From: Microcoleus sp. FACHB-831
GTDB lineage: Bacteria > Cyanobacteriota > Cyanobacteriia > Cyanobacteriales > FACHB-T130
Direction: 5' to 3'
Length of the DNA: 64,000 bases
Assembly: GCF_014695585.1 (NCBI RefSeq)
Contig: NZ_JACJON010000084.1
Location: 62,001 to 126,000 of the forward strand
Shown here: positions 34,370 through 43,604 of the stretch, in pieces
Position numbering within the stretch: the first letter of the stretch is position 1
Layout: each line of letters begins with the position of its first letter
Notes under the pieces: model-generated
Told to the model about the DNA's origin: nothing
The model's database searches: none
Seen by the model: the letters and a program-made list of their open reading frames with translations, nothing else
Translations under genes and position numbers: made by a program

Positions 34370-34784
34370 AACAATATATTTATACTGTTTGCTCTAGCAC
34401 TTTTCTTCCGGGTTCAATATAGCTGACCTCCCTTGATGTGCTAGTTTATCTCTTCTGGGAAATTAGATGTGTAAAAATTTTTATATGTCTGTCTATGCCA
34501 CACTATTTTTCAATGCCTATGTAAAAGGTAGCATACCTACTATTTATCTATTTAACGATAAAATTTTATCTTTCTATACCTAACGAGCATTTGGTATTTT
34601 TTAATACTTATTGGCTAGAAACTTAGTACTAAGTATATTAATTTTTATTTAAATTAATATTAGTAAACATTTTTAAGCCAAAATATTAATAGGTAATATT
34701 TTATTTCAAAAAGATATACTATGTTTTTCTAAAAGTCAGGTAAGCTGGCCTTAGAACCTATAGCGATCGCGCAACCGTCGTGAT
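34370..34784. other. AT-rich intergenic region
   Basis: The 415-bp spacer before the second array gene is very AT-rich (34480-34720 especially) and has no reading frame. It is large enough for a separate promoter for the kinase gene. No terminator with a GC-rich stem was seen. Confidence 0.4.
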
Positions 34785-36233
34785 GTGGCAGAAGGACCCG
34801 TGTCTAATATTTATCCTCAAGATCTCTCTCTAGAGTCAACCCTCCAACAACTTTCACTTTATAATTTTCACATCCAAAATTCGCGTATTTGCCAGGAAGT
34901 AGCGCAGAATTTTGAAGCGAATCCCCTTCTACCTGGAGTCATTTTGATAGAAGACGGGCAATTTGCAGGAATGATTTCGCGGTGGCGTTTTTTTGAACAA
35001 CTCAGCCGCCCTTTCGGAATAGACATTTTTCTAAAAAGACCTATAAAGTCTTTGCAGCGCTTAGCTGGTAGTGAAACTTTGATACTCCCCGGCGATACAT
35101 TAATTGTGGCGGCTGCAAAGCAGTCTTTGCAACGGCCACCTAAATTACTTTACGAACCTATCGTGGTGGAGCTAGAACCTGGCGTTTATCAATTAGCAGA
35201 TATACACCAATTACTGGTAGCCCAGTCGCAAATTCACGAACTAACAACTCATCTGCTAGACGAGCAAACTAGAGCCAAGATGATGCAATCAGAAAAAATG
35301 GCTAGTTTGGGACGAATGCTGGCTGGAGTTGCCCATGAAATTAGAAATCCAGTTAACTCGATTTGTGGCAATTTAGATTTCTTGACAACCTACTGGAAAA
35401 ACCTGATTAACCTTGTATTAGCTTACGAAGAAGAAGTCGTACACCCATCCCCGCGACTTGTAGGACTTAAAGAAGAAATTGAACTTGACTTCTTAATAGA
35501 AGATTTGGAAAAAATAATGAAAAGTATGAAAATGGGAGGGGATAGATTAACAAAACTCGTTGCGGGTCTGCGAAATTTCTCCCATATGGATGAGTTAAAT
35601 CGTCAGCCAATTGATATACATGAGTGTATTGATAGCACGTTGGTGATTTTGAGCAATCCTCTCAAACAGGGGATTAAAGTAATAAAAGATTATGGCGATT
35701 TACCACCAATTAATTGCTATTCAGGCCAAATGAGTCAGGTATTTATCAATATAATCAGCAATGCCATTGATGCTCTAGAAGAAACAAAAGGAAAGAATAA
35801 AAACGGGAGTATTGTAGCTTTTAAAGAAGAAGACATAAGAAGCGATCTATTACCTACGATCTGGATTAGCACGTATATTCTAGACTCTCATGATGCTGTA
35901 ATTAGGATTGCTGATAATGGGCCTGGGATACCACCAGAAATTCAGGCGCGGATTTTTGATACTTTTTTTACTACTAAGCCAGTGGGAAAGGGGACGGGGC
36001 TGGGGTTGGCTATTTGCCATGAAATTGTGACGCAAAAGCATGGCGGGCAGTTGTTGATGCGATCGCGTGGCCTCTGTTCAGGGCAATCTTGCAGCCTCTA
36101 CCCAGGAGACTCGCGCAGCGTCTCTAGAGGAGAATTGCGTAGTGCATCGGAGACCCAATTATCTAGAGACTCGGAAGCAGTTTTTCAGGGGGATGTGGGT
36201 ACTGAGTTTGAGATTCGGTTGCCGCTGGTTTAA
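34785..36233 (+). CDS. Histidine kinase 1 of the array, with shared N-terminal domain
   Basis: The 482-residue product repeats the shared domain (about residues 12-155: [54 protein letters not shown]), then a coiled coil. The kinase module has the H-box SLGRMLAGVAHEIRNPVN (about 180-197), N-box [14 protein letters not shown]1 box [12 protein letters not shown] and an intact [17 protein letters not shown] lid. All catalytic features are present. A stretch near residues 427-470 (RSRGLCSGQSC to SRDSEAVFQG), just before GTEFEIRLPLV, is an in-frame repeat insertion absent from the paralogues. The start is a GTG at 34785, with another at 34800. No membrane segment: cytoplasmic. Confidence 0.9.
   Translation: MAEGPVSNIYPQDLSLESTLQQLSLYNFHIQNSRICQEVAQNFEANPLLPGVILIEDGQFAGMISRWRFFEQLSRPFGIDIFLKRPIKSLQRLAGSETLILPGDTLIVAAAKQSLQRPPKLLYEPIVVELEPGVYQLADIHQLLVAQSQIHELTTHLLDEQTRAKMMQSEKMASLGRMLAGVAHEIRNPVNSICGNLDFLTTYWKNLINLVLAYEEEVVHPSPRLVGLKEEIELDFLIEDLEKIMKSMKMGGDRLTKLVAGLRNFSHMDELNRQPIDIHECIDSTLVILSNPLKQGIKVIKDYGDLPPINCYSGQMSQVFINIISNAIDALEETKGKNKNGSIVAFKEEDIRSDLLPTIWISTYILDSHDAVIRIADNGPGIPPEIQARIFDTFFTTKPVGKGTGLGLAICHEIVTQKHGGQLLMRSRGLCSGQSCSLYPGDSRSVSRGELRSASETQLSRDSEAVFQGDVGTEFEIRLPLV
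36075..36182. repeat. In-frame palindromic-repeat insertion in kinase 1
   Basis: Between the ATP lid and the final strand of the kinase, about 100 bp consist of elements such as AGCGTCTCTAGAGGAGA and GAGACTCGCGCAGCG, matching a cyanobacterial interspersed palindrome type (GAGACGCT-like). The paralogue at 37965-38015 has a shorter version (GCGTCTCTAAGGGAGA). The reading frame is kept through the insertion. Confidence 0.6.
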
Positions 36234-36694
36234 TCTGTAAACTGCATATTTAAACCTTCAAAAGGGGTTGATAAAGGTGAGGCGATATGTATTTAGCGCC
36301 TTAATTATTTTTATATAGCTACTTCTTTAAATCTCTACATTGTCATCTAAATAAAATTCACGCTTGCCTGCGCGGTCTTTATTCAAGTCCAATATAGACC
36401 GCGATCGCCCAACAAACACTAGCGATTTAGTCCTCAGAATATGTTTCGTCACCAATGGATAATAGGAGTAAACACATACTATTTGACCAACACTTATAAT
36501 TGTTAGCACGCTCAAAACTTATATCTTTTTTACAGGTAAAGTTAAGTTTTAGTTAAATAAAGATTTAATCCGAGTTAACAAGTAAATATACCTAAGTTTC
36601 TAGTTATTTTATTGTAGTCTTAAGAAAATAATCTAGTGCTAGACTAAATCTTGCATCTTTCTATACAAACTCCAGGAACTGATTGAGGTTTGCT
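36234..36694. other. Intergenic region between kinases 1 and 2
   Basis: This 461-bp AT-rich spacer has no convincing gene; a 62-codon minus-strand frame at 36327-36515 lacks conserved features. GAGG lies 7 nt before the next ATG. The spacer could contain a separate promoter for the second kinase. Confidence 0.4.
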
Positions 36695-38056
36695 ATGTTT
36701 GCCCTGCAAGAGCCATGTCAGGAGTTATTTGCTTTGCAAAGCTGTGAGACGCCCAAGCTCAGTTTAGAGTCAACTCTCCAAGAACTGCCACTATACGATT
36801 TTCATATAGAATCCTCAAGTCTGGGGAAAACACTCGCTCAAACATTTGAAGCCAATTCCCTCCTCCCCGGAGCCATCATCACAGACCAACAGCAATTTGC
36901 TGGTATGATTTCGCGGCGAAGATTTTTAGAACAAATGAGCCGCCCCTATGGTCTGGAGCTATTTTCCAAACGGCCAATTAAGTCTTTATATTGCTTTGCC
37001 AGCAGCGAAATTTTGATACTTCCTGGCAATACATTAATTGTGGCAGCAGCAAAACAATCTTTGCAACGCTCGGCAGAGTTACTCTATGAACCTATTGTAG
37101 TAGAGCTAGAACCTGGGGTTTATAGATTAGTAGACGTACACCAATTACTCGTAGCGCAATCAAAAATTCACGAATTGACTACCGAGATGCTGGATGAGCA
37201 AACCCAAGCTCAGATGATGCAAACTGAAAAAATGGCTAGCTTGGGACGCATGGTTGCTGGCGTTGCCCATGAGATAAGCAATCCAGTTAACTGCATTAAT
37301 GGAAATATCAGCTTTCTATCAAACTACTGTAAAGATTTAATCGAATTGATGTCAGCTTATGAACAATTTTCAAGCGTTGCATCGGAAGTTGCTGAAGTAA
37401 AAGAAAGAATAGAAATTGATTTTCTTCTAGAAGACCTGCCCAAAGTGCTGGAAAGTGTCAAAGTTGGTACAGAACAATTAATTAAAATTGTTTGGGGGAT
37501 GCGAAATTTCTCTCACATGGATGAGGCAAATCGTCACGAAGTTAACATACATGAATGTATTGATAGCACGCTACTAATTCTGAATAACCGCCTCAAACAT
37601 GGGGTCGAAGTTATTAAAAACTATGGAGAGTTGCCGCCAGTGAGCGGCTATTCAGGTCAGTTGAGTCAGGTGTTTGTAAATATTATCAGTAATGCTATTG
37701 ATGCACTGCTGGAGAAAGCAGAGTTGCCAGCAACGGGGAAGATAGCTTTCCAACCCCAGATTGAGATTACTACAGAAGTTAAGACAGCTTCAAATCAGTG
37801 CTGGGCGATGGTAAAAATTGCTGATAATGGGCCTGGTATACCGCCCGAAATTAAGGCGCGGATTTTTGAAACCTTCTTTACTACTAAGCCAGTGGGTAAG
37901 GGGACGGGGTTGGGCTTGGCTATTAGCCATCAAATTGTGACTAAAAAGCATGGGGGACAATTGCTAGTGCGATCGCGTAGCGTCTCTAAGGGAGAATCGC
38001 CGTCTGAATGGGGAACTGAGTTTGAGATCCTACTGCCGCTGGTTAATACCAAGTAA
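36695..38056 (+). CDS. Histidine kinase 2 of the array, with shared N-terminal domain
   Basis: The product is 453 residues from the ATG at 36695 (GAGG 7 nt before); the frame is open to a TTG at 36683. The shared domain (about residues 20-160) is closest to those of the cyclase and kinase 1: [63 protein letters not shown]. The kinase module is complete: [43 protein letters not shown] and [17 protein letters not shown]. It has no receiver domain and no membrane segment. A short repeat-derived segment precedes the end ([11 protein letters not shown]). The phosphotransfer partner is not encoded next to it. Confidence 0.91.
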   Translation: MFALQEPCQELFALQSCETPKLSLESTLQELPLYDFHIESSSLGKTLAQTFEANSLLPGAIITDQQQFAGMISRRRFLEQMSRPYGLELFSKRPIKSLYCFASSEILILPGNTLIVAAAKQSLQRSAELLYEPIVVELEPGVYRLVDVHQLLVAQSKIHELTTEMLDEQTQAQMMQTEKMASLGRMVAGVAHEISNPVNCINGNISFLSNYCKDLIELMSAYEQFSSVASEVAEVKERIEIDFLLEDLPKVLESVKVGTEQLIKIVWGMRNFSHMDEANRHEVNIHECIDSTLLILNNRLKHGVEVIKNYGELPPVSGYSGQLSQVFVNIISNAIDALLEKAELPATGKIAFQPQIEITTEVKTASNQCWAMVKIADNGPGIPPEIKARIFETFFTTKPVGKGTGLGLAISHQIVTKKHGGQLLVRSRSVSKGESPSEWGTEFEILLPLVNTK

Positions 38057-38215
38057 TTTGGTAGAGCATGGGAATTTAAGGTGAAATTAATATATGCAGG
38101 GTTGTCGCTGCACCCGCCTAGCATCCAATAAACCAGAGGTGTATGCACGCGAGATAGGAGACGAGCAAAAGAATAAGATGATAGTCTAGGGAGTATGAGC
38201 ATTTTTAGGCATTGA

Positions 38216-39586
38216 GTGCCAGTGCAAAACAGATTTGTATCACCTCCGAAGTTATTTCAGGGGATCGATCGCGACCTCTCTATAGATTCAACCCTGCGAG
38301 AACTGCCGCTCTACGATTTTCAGGTGGAAATTAGCTGCCAAGGCGTAGACGTAGCTCGTGTTTTTGAGAAGTATCCCTTGCTGCCAGGAGCAATCTTGGT
38401 GGATAAGGGTGAGTTTTCGGGTATGATTTCGCGGCGTTGGCTTTTGGAGTACCTGATCCGTCCCCACAGACTAGAGCTGTTTTTGCACAAACCGCTTCAG
38501 GTTCTTTACAGGTACGTTCGTTCTGAAGTTTTGATACTTCCCGACAGCACGACAATTTTGGCTGCTTCCCACCAAGCACTGCGGCGCTCGGTCGAACTCC
38601 GAGGCGAACCAGTCGTGGTACAAGTGGAACCAGACAAGCATTTTTTATTGGACTTTCAAGAATTAAATATTGCCTCTTGGCAAATCCGAGGCATAGAAAC
38701 TCAGGTAAGGTACGAGCGCACGCAAGCTCAAATGATTCAAAGCGAGAAAATGGCTAGCTTGGGTCGGCTAGTGGATGGCGTAGCACACGAAATTTTAGAC
38801 CCGGTTAGTTTTATTTGGGGCAACTTAACATACATCTCAACTTATAACGAACAGATCCTCGAATTGGTTTCTGCTTATGAGGAATATCTCCCCCAAATAC
38901 CAGTAGAAATAGCTCAGTTAAAAGAAGATATTGAATTAGATTTTTTACGACAAGATCTGCCGCGAGCAATTGGCAGTATCCGGGCGGGAGCAGAACGTTT
39001 AAAAAAGCTGGTTACGAGCTTGCAAAACTTTTGCCATATTGATGACGTTTATCCTAAGCCCGCAGATTTACACGCCATACTTGATAGTATTCTTTTACTT
39101 TTGAAAAGCCGTTTAACCAGCGATATTGAAGTTGTAAAAGAATATGGAATTTTGCCACCAGTGCAATGCTACGCTGGTCAAATTAATCAGGTTTTTATGA
39201 ATATCATCACCAATGCTATAGATGCATTAATCGATCGGGCAGTTGCTCAGAATTTTTCTAAAGATTTCAGGTATTCCGGACAACCAGAACCAGCTGATAA
39301 ACCTCGGATTGAAATTTCAACGCAGGTATCTTCGCGCAAGGCAAGTACGTCAGAAACTTCTGACGTTCGCTGGGTTTCTATTCGCATTGCAGATAATGGG
39401 CCTGGGATGTCTTTAGAAATGCAGCAGAAAATTCTTGAGTCTTTTTCTATTGAGAAACGTGCTGCTAAGGAAACAAGTTTGGGGGTTAGTTATCAGATTG
39501 TGACCGCCAAGCACGGGGGGCATTTTATGTTTCAATCACAGCTTGGAGCGGGGACAGAATTCCAGATTTGGTTGCCTTTGGTTTAA
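38216..39586 (+). CDS. Histidine kinase 3 of the array, with a degraded ATP lid
   Basis: The 456-residue product carries the shared domain in its most divergent form (about residues 18-150: IDSTLRELPLYDFQVE, YPLLPGAIL, GMISRRWLLEYLIRPHRLEL, GEPVVVQVEPD). The H-box keeps its His but has HEILDP instead of HEI-NP. The N-box (MNIITNAIDALID) and G1 box (IADNGPGMSLEM) are kept. The lid, [15 protein letters not shown] in its paralogues, is here SFSIEKRAAKETSLGV, so the G2 glycines are mostly lost. It may be a weak or inactive kinase, perhaps a partner subunit for the other two. GTG at 38216 is the start. It lies 160 bp after kinase 2. Confidence 0.88.
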   Translation: MPVQNRFVSPPKLFQGIDRDLSIDSTLRELPLYDFQVEISCQGVDVARVFEKYPLLPGAILVDKGEFSGMISRRWLLEYLIRPHRLELFLHKPLQVLYRYVRSEVLILPDSTTILAASHQALRRSVELRGEPVVVQVEPDKHFLLDFQELNIASWQIRGIETQVRYERTQAQMIQSEKMASLGRLVDGVAHEILDPVSFIWGNLTYISTYNEQILELVSAYEEYLPQIPVEIAQLKEDIELDFLRQDLPRAIGSIRAGAERLKKLVTSLQNFCHIDDVYPKPADLHAILDSILLLLKSRLTSDIEVVKEYGILPPVQCYAGQINQVFMNIITNAIDALIDRAVAQNFSKDFRYSGQPEPADKPRIEISTQVSSRKASTSETSDVRWVSIRIADNGPGMSLEMQQKILESFSIEKRAAKETSLGVSYQIVTAKHGGHFMFQSQLGAGTEFQIWLPLV

Positions 39587-39929
39587 CTGTATTTCCTGGA
39601 TCAAATCTAAGGCAAAAAAATTAACACTAAACGAACATAGGCGAGGGCGTATCGAAAGAAAAAGTTATAGAACTTAGCTGCATCAGACTTTATTGCCGCG
39701 ATCGCTTGCTCGGTTTAACCCTGTTAATTAGACAAGGCGTTAGTTTTAGCGCGATTTGGGTCGTCAGGGTGCTAATGGAGTAACCGTTAAAGCTCTACTG
39801 TGTATTTAATCGGAATATGCATCAGATGGGAAAATTTATTTCCACAGGATATAAGTGTTTCTTCGGACGTAATATCACTTGCCAGCATTTACAATTGGCG
39901 CAGTACCATAACCTCCTAAAGGTAGATGT
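39587..39929. other. Intergenic region before the HEAT-NACHT gene
   Basis: The 343-bp spacer has no convincing gene. A 63-codon frame (39817-40008) overlaps the next gene's start in another frame and is probably chance. No strong terminator follows kinase 3. Confidence 0.4.
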
Positions 39930-42900
39930 ATGGCTAAAAATATTACAAAAAGTTATGTCTGGGCGCTCAAAGTTGCGGTTGTCAGCTTTTCATTTCCCCT
40001 CCTATTGACTGGCAATAGCTGGGCGCAAAAACAAGGAAATGGCGAACAGGTAATAAAAATTGCCCAAACAAATTCTCCAACAGCGACAGCTTCACCTAGT
40101 CCGGCAGCTTCACCAACAGCGGCAGCTTCCCCTAGTCCCGCATTGTCGCAAGAGGCTGAAATCGCCTCCTATATCCAGAAGTTTAGAACTGACGATTTTC
40201 GGGTTTACCAAGATGCCTTAAGAGACTTGGAGAGAATTGGCACGCCAGCGGTTCCCGCACTGATCGAAGCATTGCAGGACAAGGATGTGCGGGTGCGCGT
40301 GTATGCTGCCGATGTGCTGGGAGCGCTGGGTTCCAAGGCGCAAGAGGCAGTCCCGCCTCTCGCGAAAGCACTCAAAGACCCCGATCAGTACGTGAGAGCA
40401 AGTGCTGCGGAAGCTCTGCATGAAATTGGTTCCCAGGCTAAAGACGCAGTAACCGAGCTGATCGGAGCGCTCAAGGACGAAGATAGGTACGTGCGCTACA
40501 GTGCCGCAGATGCACTGGGACGAATTGGGTCAGAGGCGAAAACGGCAGTTCCAGCTTTGATAGAAACGCTCAAGGATAAAGATCCTTACGTGCGCTACAG
40601 TGCCGCAGATACCCTAGTGGCAATAGGTGAGGATGCAAAAGACGCAGTAAAGCCGCTAATTGAAACCCTCAAGGATGAAGATGAATACGTTAGAGCAGGT
40701 TCGGCAGCTGCATTGGGAGCGATAGGTGAGGATGCAAAAGACGCAGTGCCGAAGCTCATGGACACGCTAGCAAAAGACAAAAGTGGGTTCGTGCGATCGC
40801 GTGCTGCTAATGCTCTAGGAGATATCAATTGGCAAAAGAAATCTACCGTCCCGGCACTAATCGAAGCACTACAAGACAAAGATCAAAGAGTACGCTCTGC
40901 TGCTGCAATTGCCATAGGTGAAATCGGTGCAGACTCGCCAGCTGCTATCCCTGCGTTGATCCAAGCGCTGCAAGAAGACGATGACAAAGTGCGCTCAAGT
41001 GCTGCTGAAGGTGTGGGAGAGATTGCCGGAAAACTTCAAGACAAAGCAACCAAGCTATCTATCCCAGCCTTAAACAGCATTATTACGGACTTAGAAATAG
41101 CCGTAAAAGTTCTGGAAGACCCTAAAGCTAACTTCAAAGACTCACAAATAGCACAGTTAAAACGGCCTCTTGTAGGAATAAAAGCCGAAAAAGAAGCCCG
41201 CTTATCAGATAGATTCTCCCAGTGGCTGGCGAAGAATCCATTCTGGACGGGAGCGTTGCTTTACTTTACCTTACTCCCATCTACCTGGTGGCTGCTTCTG
41301 CGGTTGCGTCCCCTGTGGCTGTTGGCGCTCAACGAAGCACTGGAACCCTTCTCAAACATTCAGCTAACAGGTTTTATGAGAGGGACGAAGTTATCGCTCC
41401 GCGCCATTTTGTTGATTAGTTTCTTTACTCACAACTCCAGAGTGCTGGATGCGTGGGTGGCTAAATATATCAAAGCAGCTAGAGAAGAATTTGGGCAAAA
41501 AGATGCAGTAAGCGATCGCTCAATTCACATCCCAGTTCCAATTACCATAGACGGCAAACCCGACACACAACTTACTGCCTCGGATTTGCAGACAAAGTTC
41601 AACCAACAGCAATGCAATTTGGTTATCTGGGGAGAAGGTGGATCGGGTAAGACGAGCATAGCTTGTCAAATGGCTAAATGGGCGATGGCGGAAAATCAGG
41701 CAGATCGACTTTGCGATCATCTAATGCTACCCATCCTCATAGAAGAAGATTTAGACATTAAAGTAGACAAGAAAGCTGACAAAAAAGCTGAAAAGACCAA
41801 AACTCCACCTTTCATAGATGCAATTCGAGGGCATCTCCAAGACTTAATCAACGAAGTAAAACCGATTTCCGAGGAACTGCTCGAACGACTGCTCCAAGAG
41901 CAGCGCATTCTAGTGATTGTCGATCGATTCTCGGAACTAAACGATGCTACGAGAGGAGAAATCAGACCTGAGTCTCCTGAATTTCCGGTTAACTCCCTAG
42001 TAATTACCTCGCGGTTTGAGGAAAAGCTGGGTCGAGTGAACAAAACCATCCTCAAACCCCAACGGATTGAAGGCACAAACCTCGCCTCATTCGTGGAAGC
42101 TTATATTAAGGAACAAGGCAAGCGCGATAAGTTTACGGATTTGGAATTTTTCGACGGGTGCGGACAACTTTCGCTGAGGATTGGTAGCCGAAGCGTGACG
42201 CTGCTGTTGGTGAAAATGTACGCCGAGCAGATGATCCAGGCTAAGGAAAAGGATGTAGTAGGCGAATTGGCAAGTGGTATTCCTGATTTAATGTTGACTT
42301 ACTTAAACGAACTCAACGGGGATATATCAGATGGTAAGTTGGACAACCGCACCATTCACAAAGATGCCAAAGCTTTGGCGTGGGAATGCTTGAAGACAGA
42401 CTATCGCGCTGGAGTGGTAAAGCGTAAAGATGCGATCGCGACATTAGGCGATAAATCTGAAGATCGTCTCAAATATCTCGAAAACCGTCTGCGCTTGATC
42501 CAAACTGTTGGCCCTGCTCAAGACCAAATCCGCTTCACCCTCGACCCTCTGGCTGAATATCTCGCTGGTTTGCAGCTATTAGAACTTAATGGCGACAAGG
42601 AGGAAGCGTGGCGCGAGTTCCTCGACAAAACAATGGCCAAAACTGATGCACAAGGGGGAACTCAAGGTTTGTTGCTAGCGGTACGAGATTGCTGTGTGGC
42701 TTACGGTCGCGACGCAAAAGTGCCTAACTTTGTTGTGGAAGAACTGGGTGTAATGACTGGTCTTACTCCAGCGCCTGAACCAGCTCAAGTAATAGAGGTG
42801 GCTGAGGAGTTGGCGGTTGCAACTGTGGTAGAAGAACCAGCCTTAGCTGAGATAACGTCAGCAGAACAAACCCAACCTGCTGCAATTAACGAAAACCCAG

Positions 42901-43205
42901 AAAGCGTTAATACTACTAACGACGCGATCGCTACAACTGAGGTAGAAAAAGACCCCTCTTCTAGCCTGCTTCAACCTGCTGCGGTTTATGAAAAGCCTGA
43001 AACCGTCAACACAGCTAACAACGCGATCGCTAAGGTTGAGGTAGAAACAGGTTCTGACTCAAGTGCGATTGTCGCTGAGTCAGTGCAACCTCAACCATCT
43101 TCAACGATCGACCCGCCGCCGCCAATCGTCACCATTATCGGCGATTTGGTTGCTAAAACCGCGTCAGACAAAGCTTCTGACTCACCAAGCGTCGCCCCAG
43201 CCTGA
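39930..43205 (+). CDS. Exported HEAT-repeat protein with membrane segment and NACHT-type NTPase
   Basis: The 1091-residue product has a signal peptide (about residues 1-32, VVSFSFPLLLTGNSWA), a Pro/Ala/Ser linker, then about nine HEAT repeats (about 75-375; units such as VRVYAADVLGALGSKAQEAV). A membrane region follows (about 435-463, FWTGALLYFTLLPSTWWLLL). The second half is a STAND/NACHT-type NTPase: Walker A WGEGGSGKTS (about 567-576), Walker B RILVIVDRFSELN (about 657), sensor-like LVITSRFEE, and a helical region to about 930. The C-terminal 150 residues are acidic, Ala/Val/Glu-rich and repetitive. The layout places HEAT repeats outside and the NTPase inside the membrane. STAND NTPases usually act as switches for signalling or defence. 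Role unknown. Confidence 0.88.
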   Translation: MAKNITKSYVWALKVAVVSFSFPLLLTGNSWAQKQGNGEQVIKIAQTNSPTATASPSPAASPTAAASPSPALSQEAEIASYIQKFRTDDFRVYQDALRDLERIGTPAVPALIEALQDKDVRVRVYAADVLGALGSKAQEAVPPLAKALKDPDQYVRASAAEALHEIGSQAKDAVTELIGALKDEDRYVRYSAADALGRIGSEAKTAVPALIETLKDKDPYVRYSAADTLVAIGEDAKDAVKPLIETLKDEDEYVRAGSAAALGAIGEDAKDAVPKLMDTLAKDKSGFVRSRAANALGDINWQKKSTVPALIEALQDKDQRVRSAAAIAIGEIGADSPAAIPALIQALQEDDDKVRSSAAEGVGEIAGKLQDKATKLSIPALNSIITDLEIAVKVLEDPKANFKDSQIAQLKRPLVGIKAEKEARLSDRFSQWLAKNPFWTGALLYFTLLPSTWWLLLRLRPLWLLALNEALEPFSNIQLTGFMRGTKLSLRAILLISFFTHNSRVLDAWVAKYIKAAREEFGQKDAVSDRSIHIPVPITIDGKPDTQLTASDLQTKFNQQQCNLVIWGEGGSGKTSIACQMAKWAMAENQADRLCDHLMLPILIEEDLDIKVDKKADKKAEKTKTPPFIDAIRGHLQDLINEVKPISEELLERLLQEQRILVIVDRFSELNDATRGEIRPESPEFPVNSLVITSRFEEKLGRVNKTILKPQRIEGTNLASFVEAYIKEQGKRDKFTDLEFFDGCGQLSLRIGSRSVTLLLVKMYAEQMIQAKEKDVVGELASGIPDLMLTYLNELNGDISDGKLDNRTIHKDAKALAWECLKTDYRAGVVKRKDAIATLGDKSEDRLKYLENRLRLIQTVGPAQDQIRFTLDPLAEYLAGLQLLELNGDKEEAWREFLDKTMAKTDAQGGTQGLLLAVRDCCVAYGRDAKVPNFVVEELGVMTGLTPAPEPAQVIEVAEELAVATVVEEPALAEITSAEQTQPAAINENPESVNTTNDAIATTEVEKDPSSSLLQPAAVYEKPETVNTANNAIAKVEVETGSDSSAIVAESVQPQPSSTIDPPPPIVTIIGDLVAKTASDKASDSPSVAPA

Positions 43206-43604
43206 GCCTAGCGAACGCAACCAACCGACGGTGAGCGAGTAGAGCAAACGATAAGTAGGGCAGTGCGATCGCACTGCCCTACTCTATAGCGTGAAGTAGA
43301 ACGTTGTTCCTTTTTCATGTAAATAGGGGAATGGGGGATCGGGGATTGGGTTGCCAGTCTCATATCCCCATTCCCCGTAGGCTAGCTGAATTAATAATAA
43401 CTTTGCTGTACCATCGCTACAAAATCAGACTCTCAAATATTAAACTTTAATAATTTACTACTACTAAGGATCTATATAGAAAGGTAGATTAAATAGTAAA
43501 AATACATAGCTAACTTTATAGGAAAATGTAGCTCTATCAATAGGTAATAACCTTTGGTTGAGAGTTTTACTTATTTACAAAAATATTATCAAAAAGAGGT
43601 TGTA
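43206..43604. other. Intergenic region with two inverted repeats
   Basis: After the HEAT-NACHT stop come a 30-bp HIP1-centred palindrome (43254-43283) and a second inverted repeat of the GGGGAATGGGG / CCCCATTCCCC type (43326-43336 and 43366-43376), a frequent cyanobacterial spacer element. The rest is AT-rich and includes the promoter of the small exported protein gene. Confidence 0.6.
43254..43283. terminator. 30-bp perfect palindrome centred on HIP1, possible terminator
   Basis: AGTAGGGCAGT and ACTGCCCTACT arms extend the HIP1 octamer symmetrically to 30 bp, 49 bp after the HEAT-NACHT stop codon. Position suggests termination, but only a weak T-rich tail follows. It parallels the 24-bp palindrome at 5903-5926. 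Confidence 0.6.
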
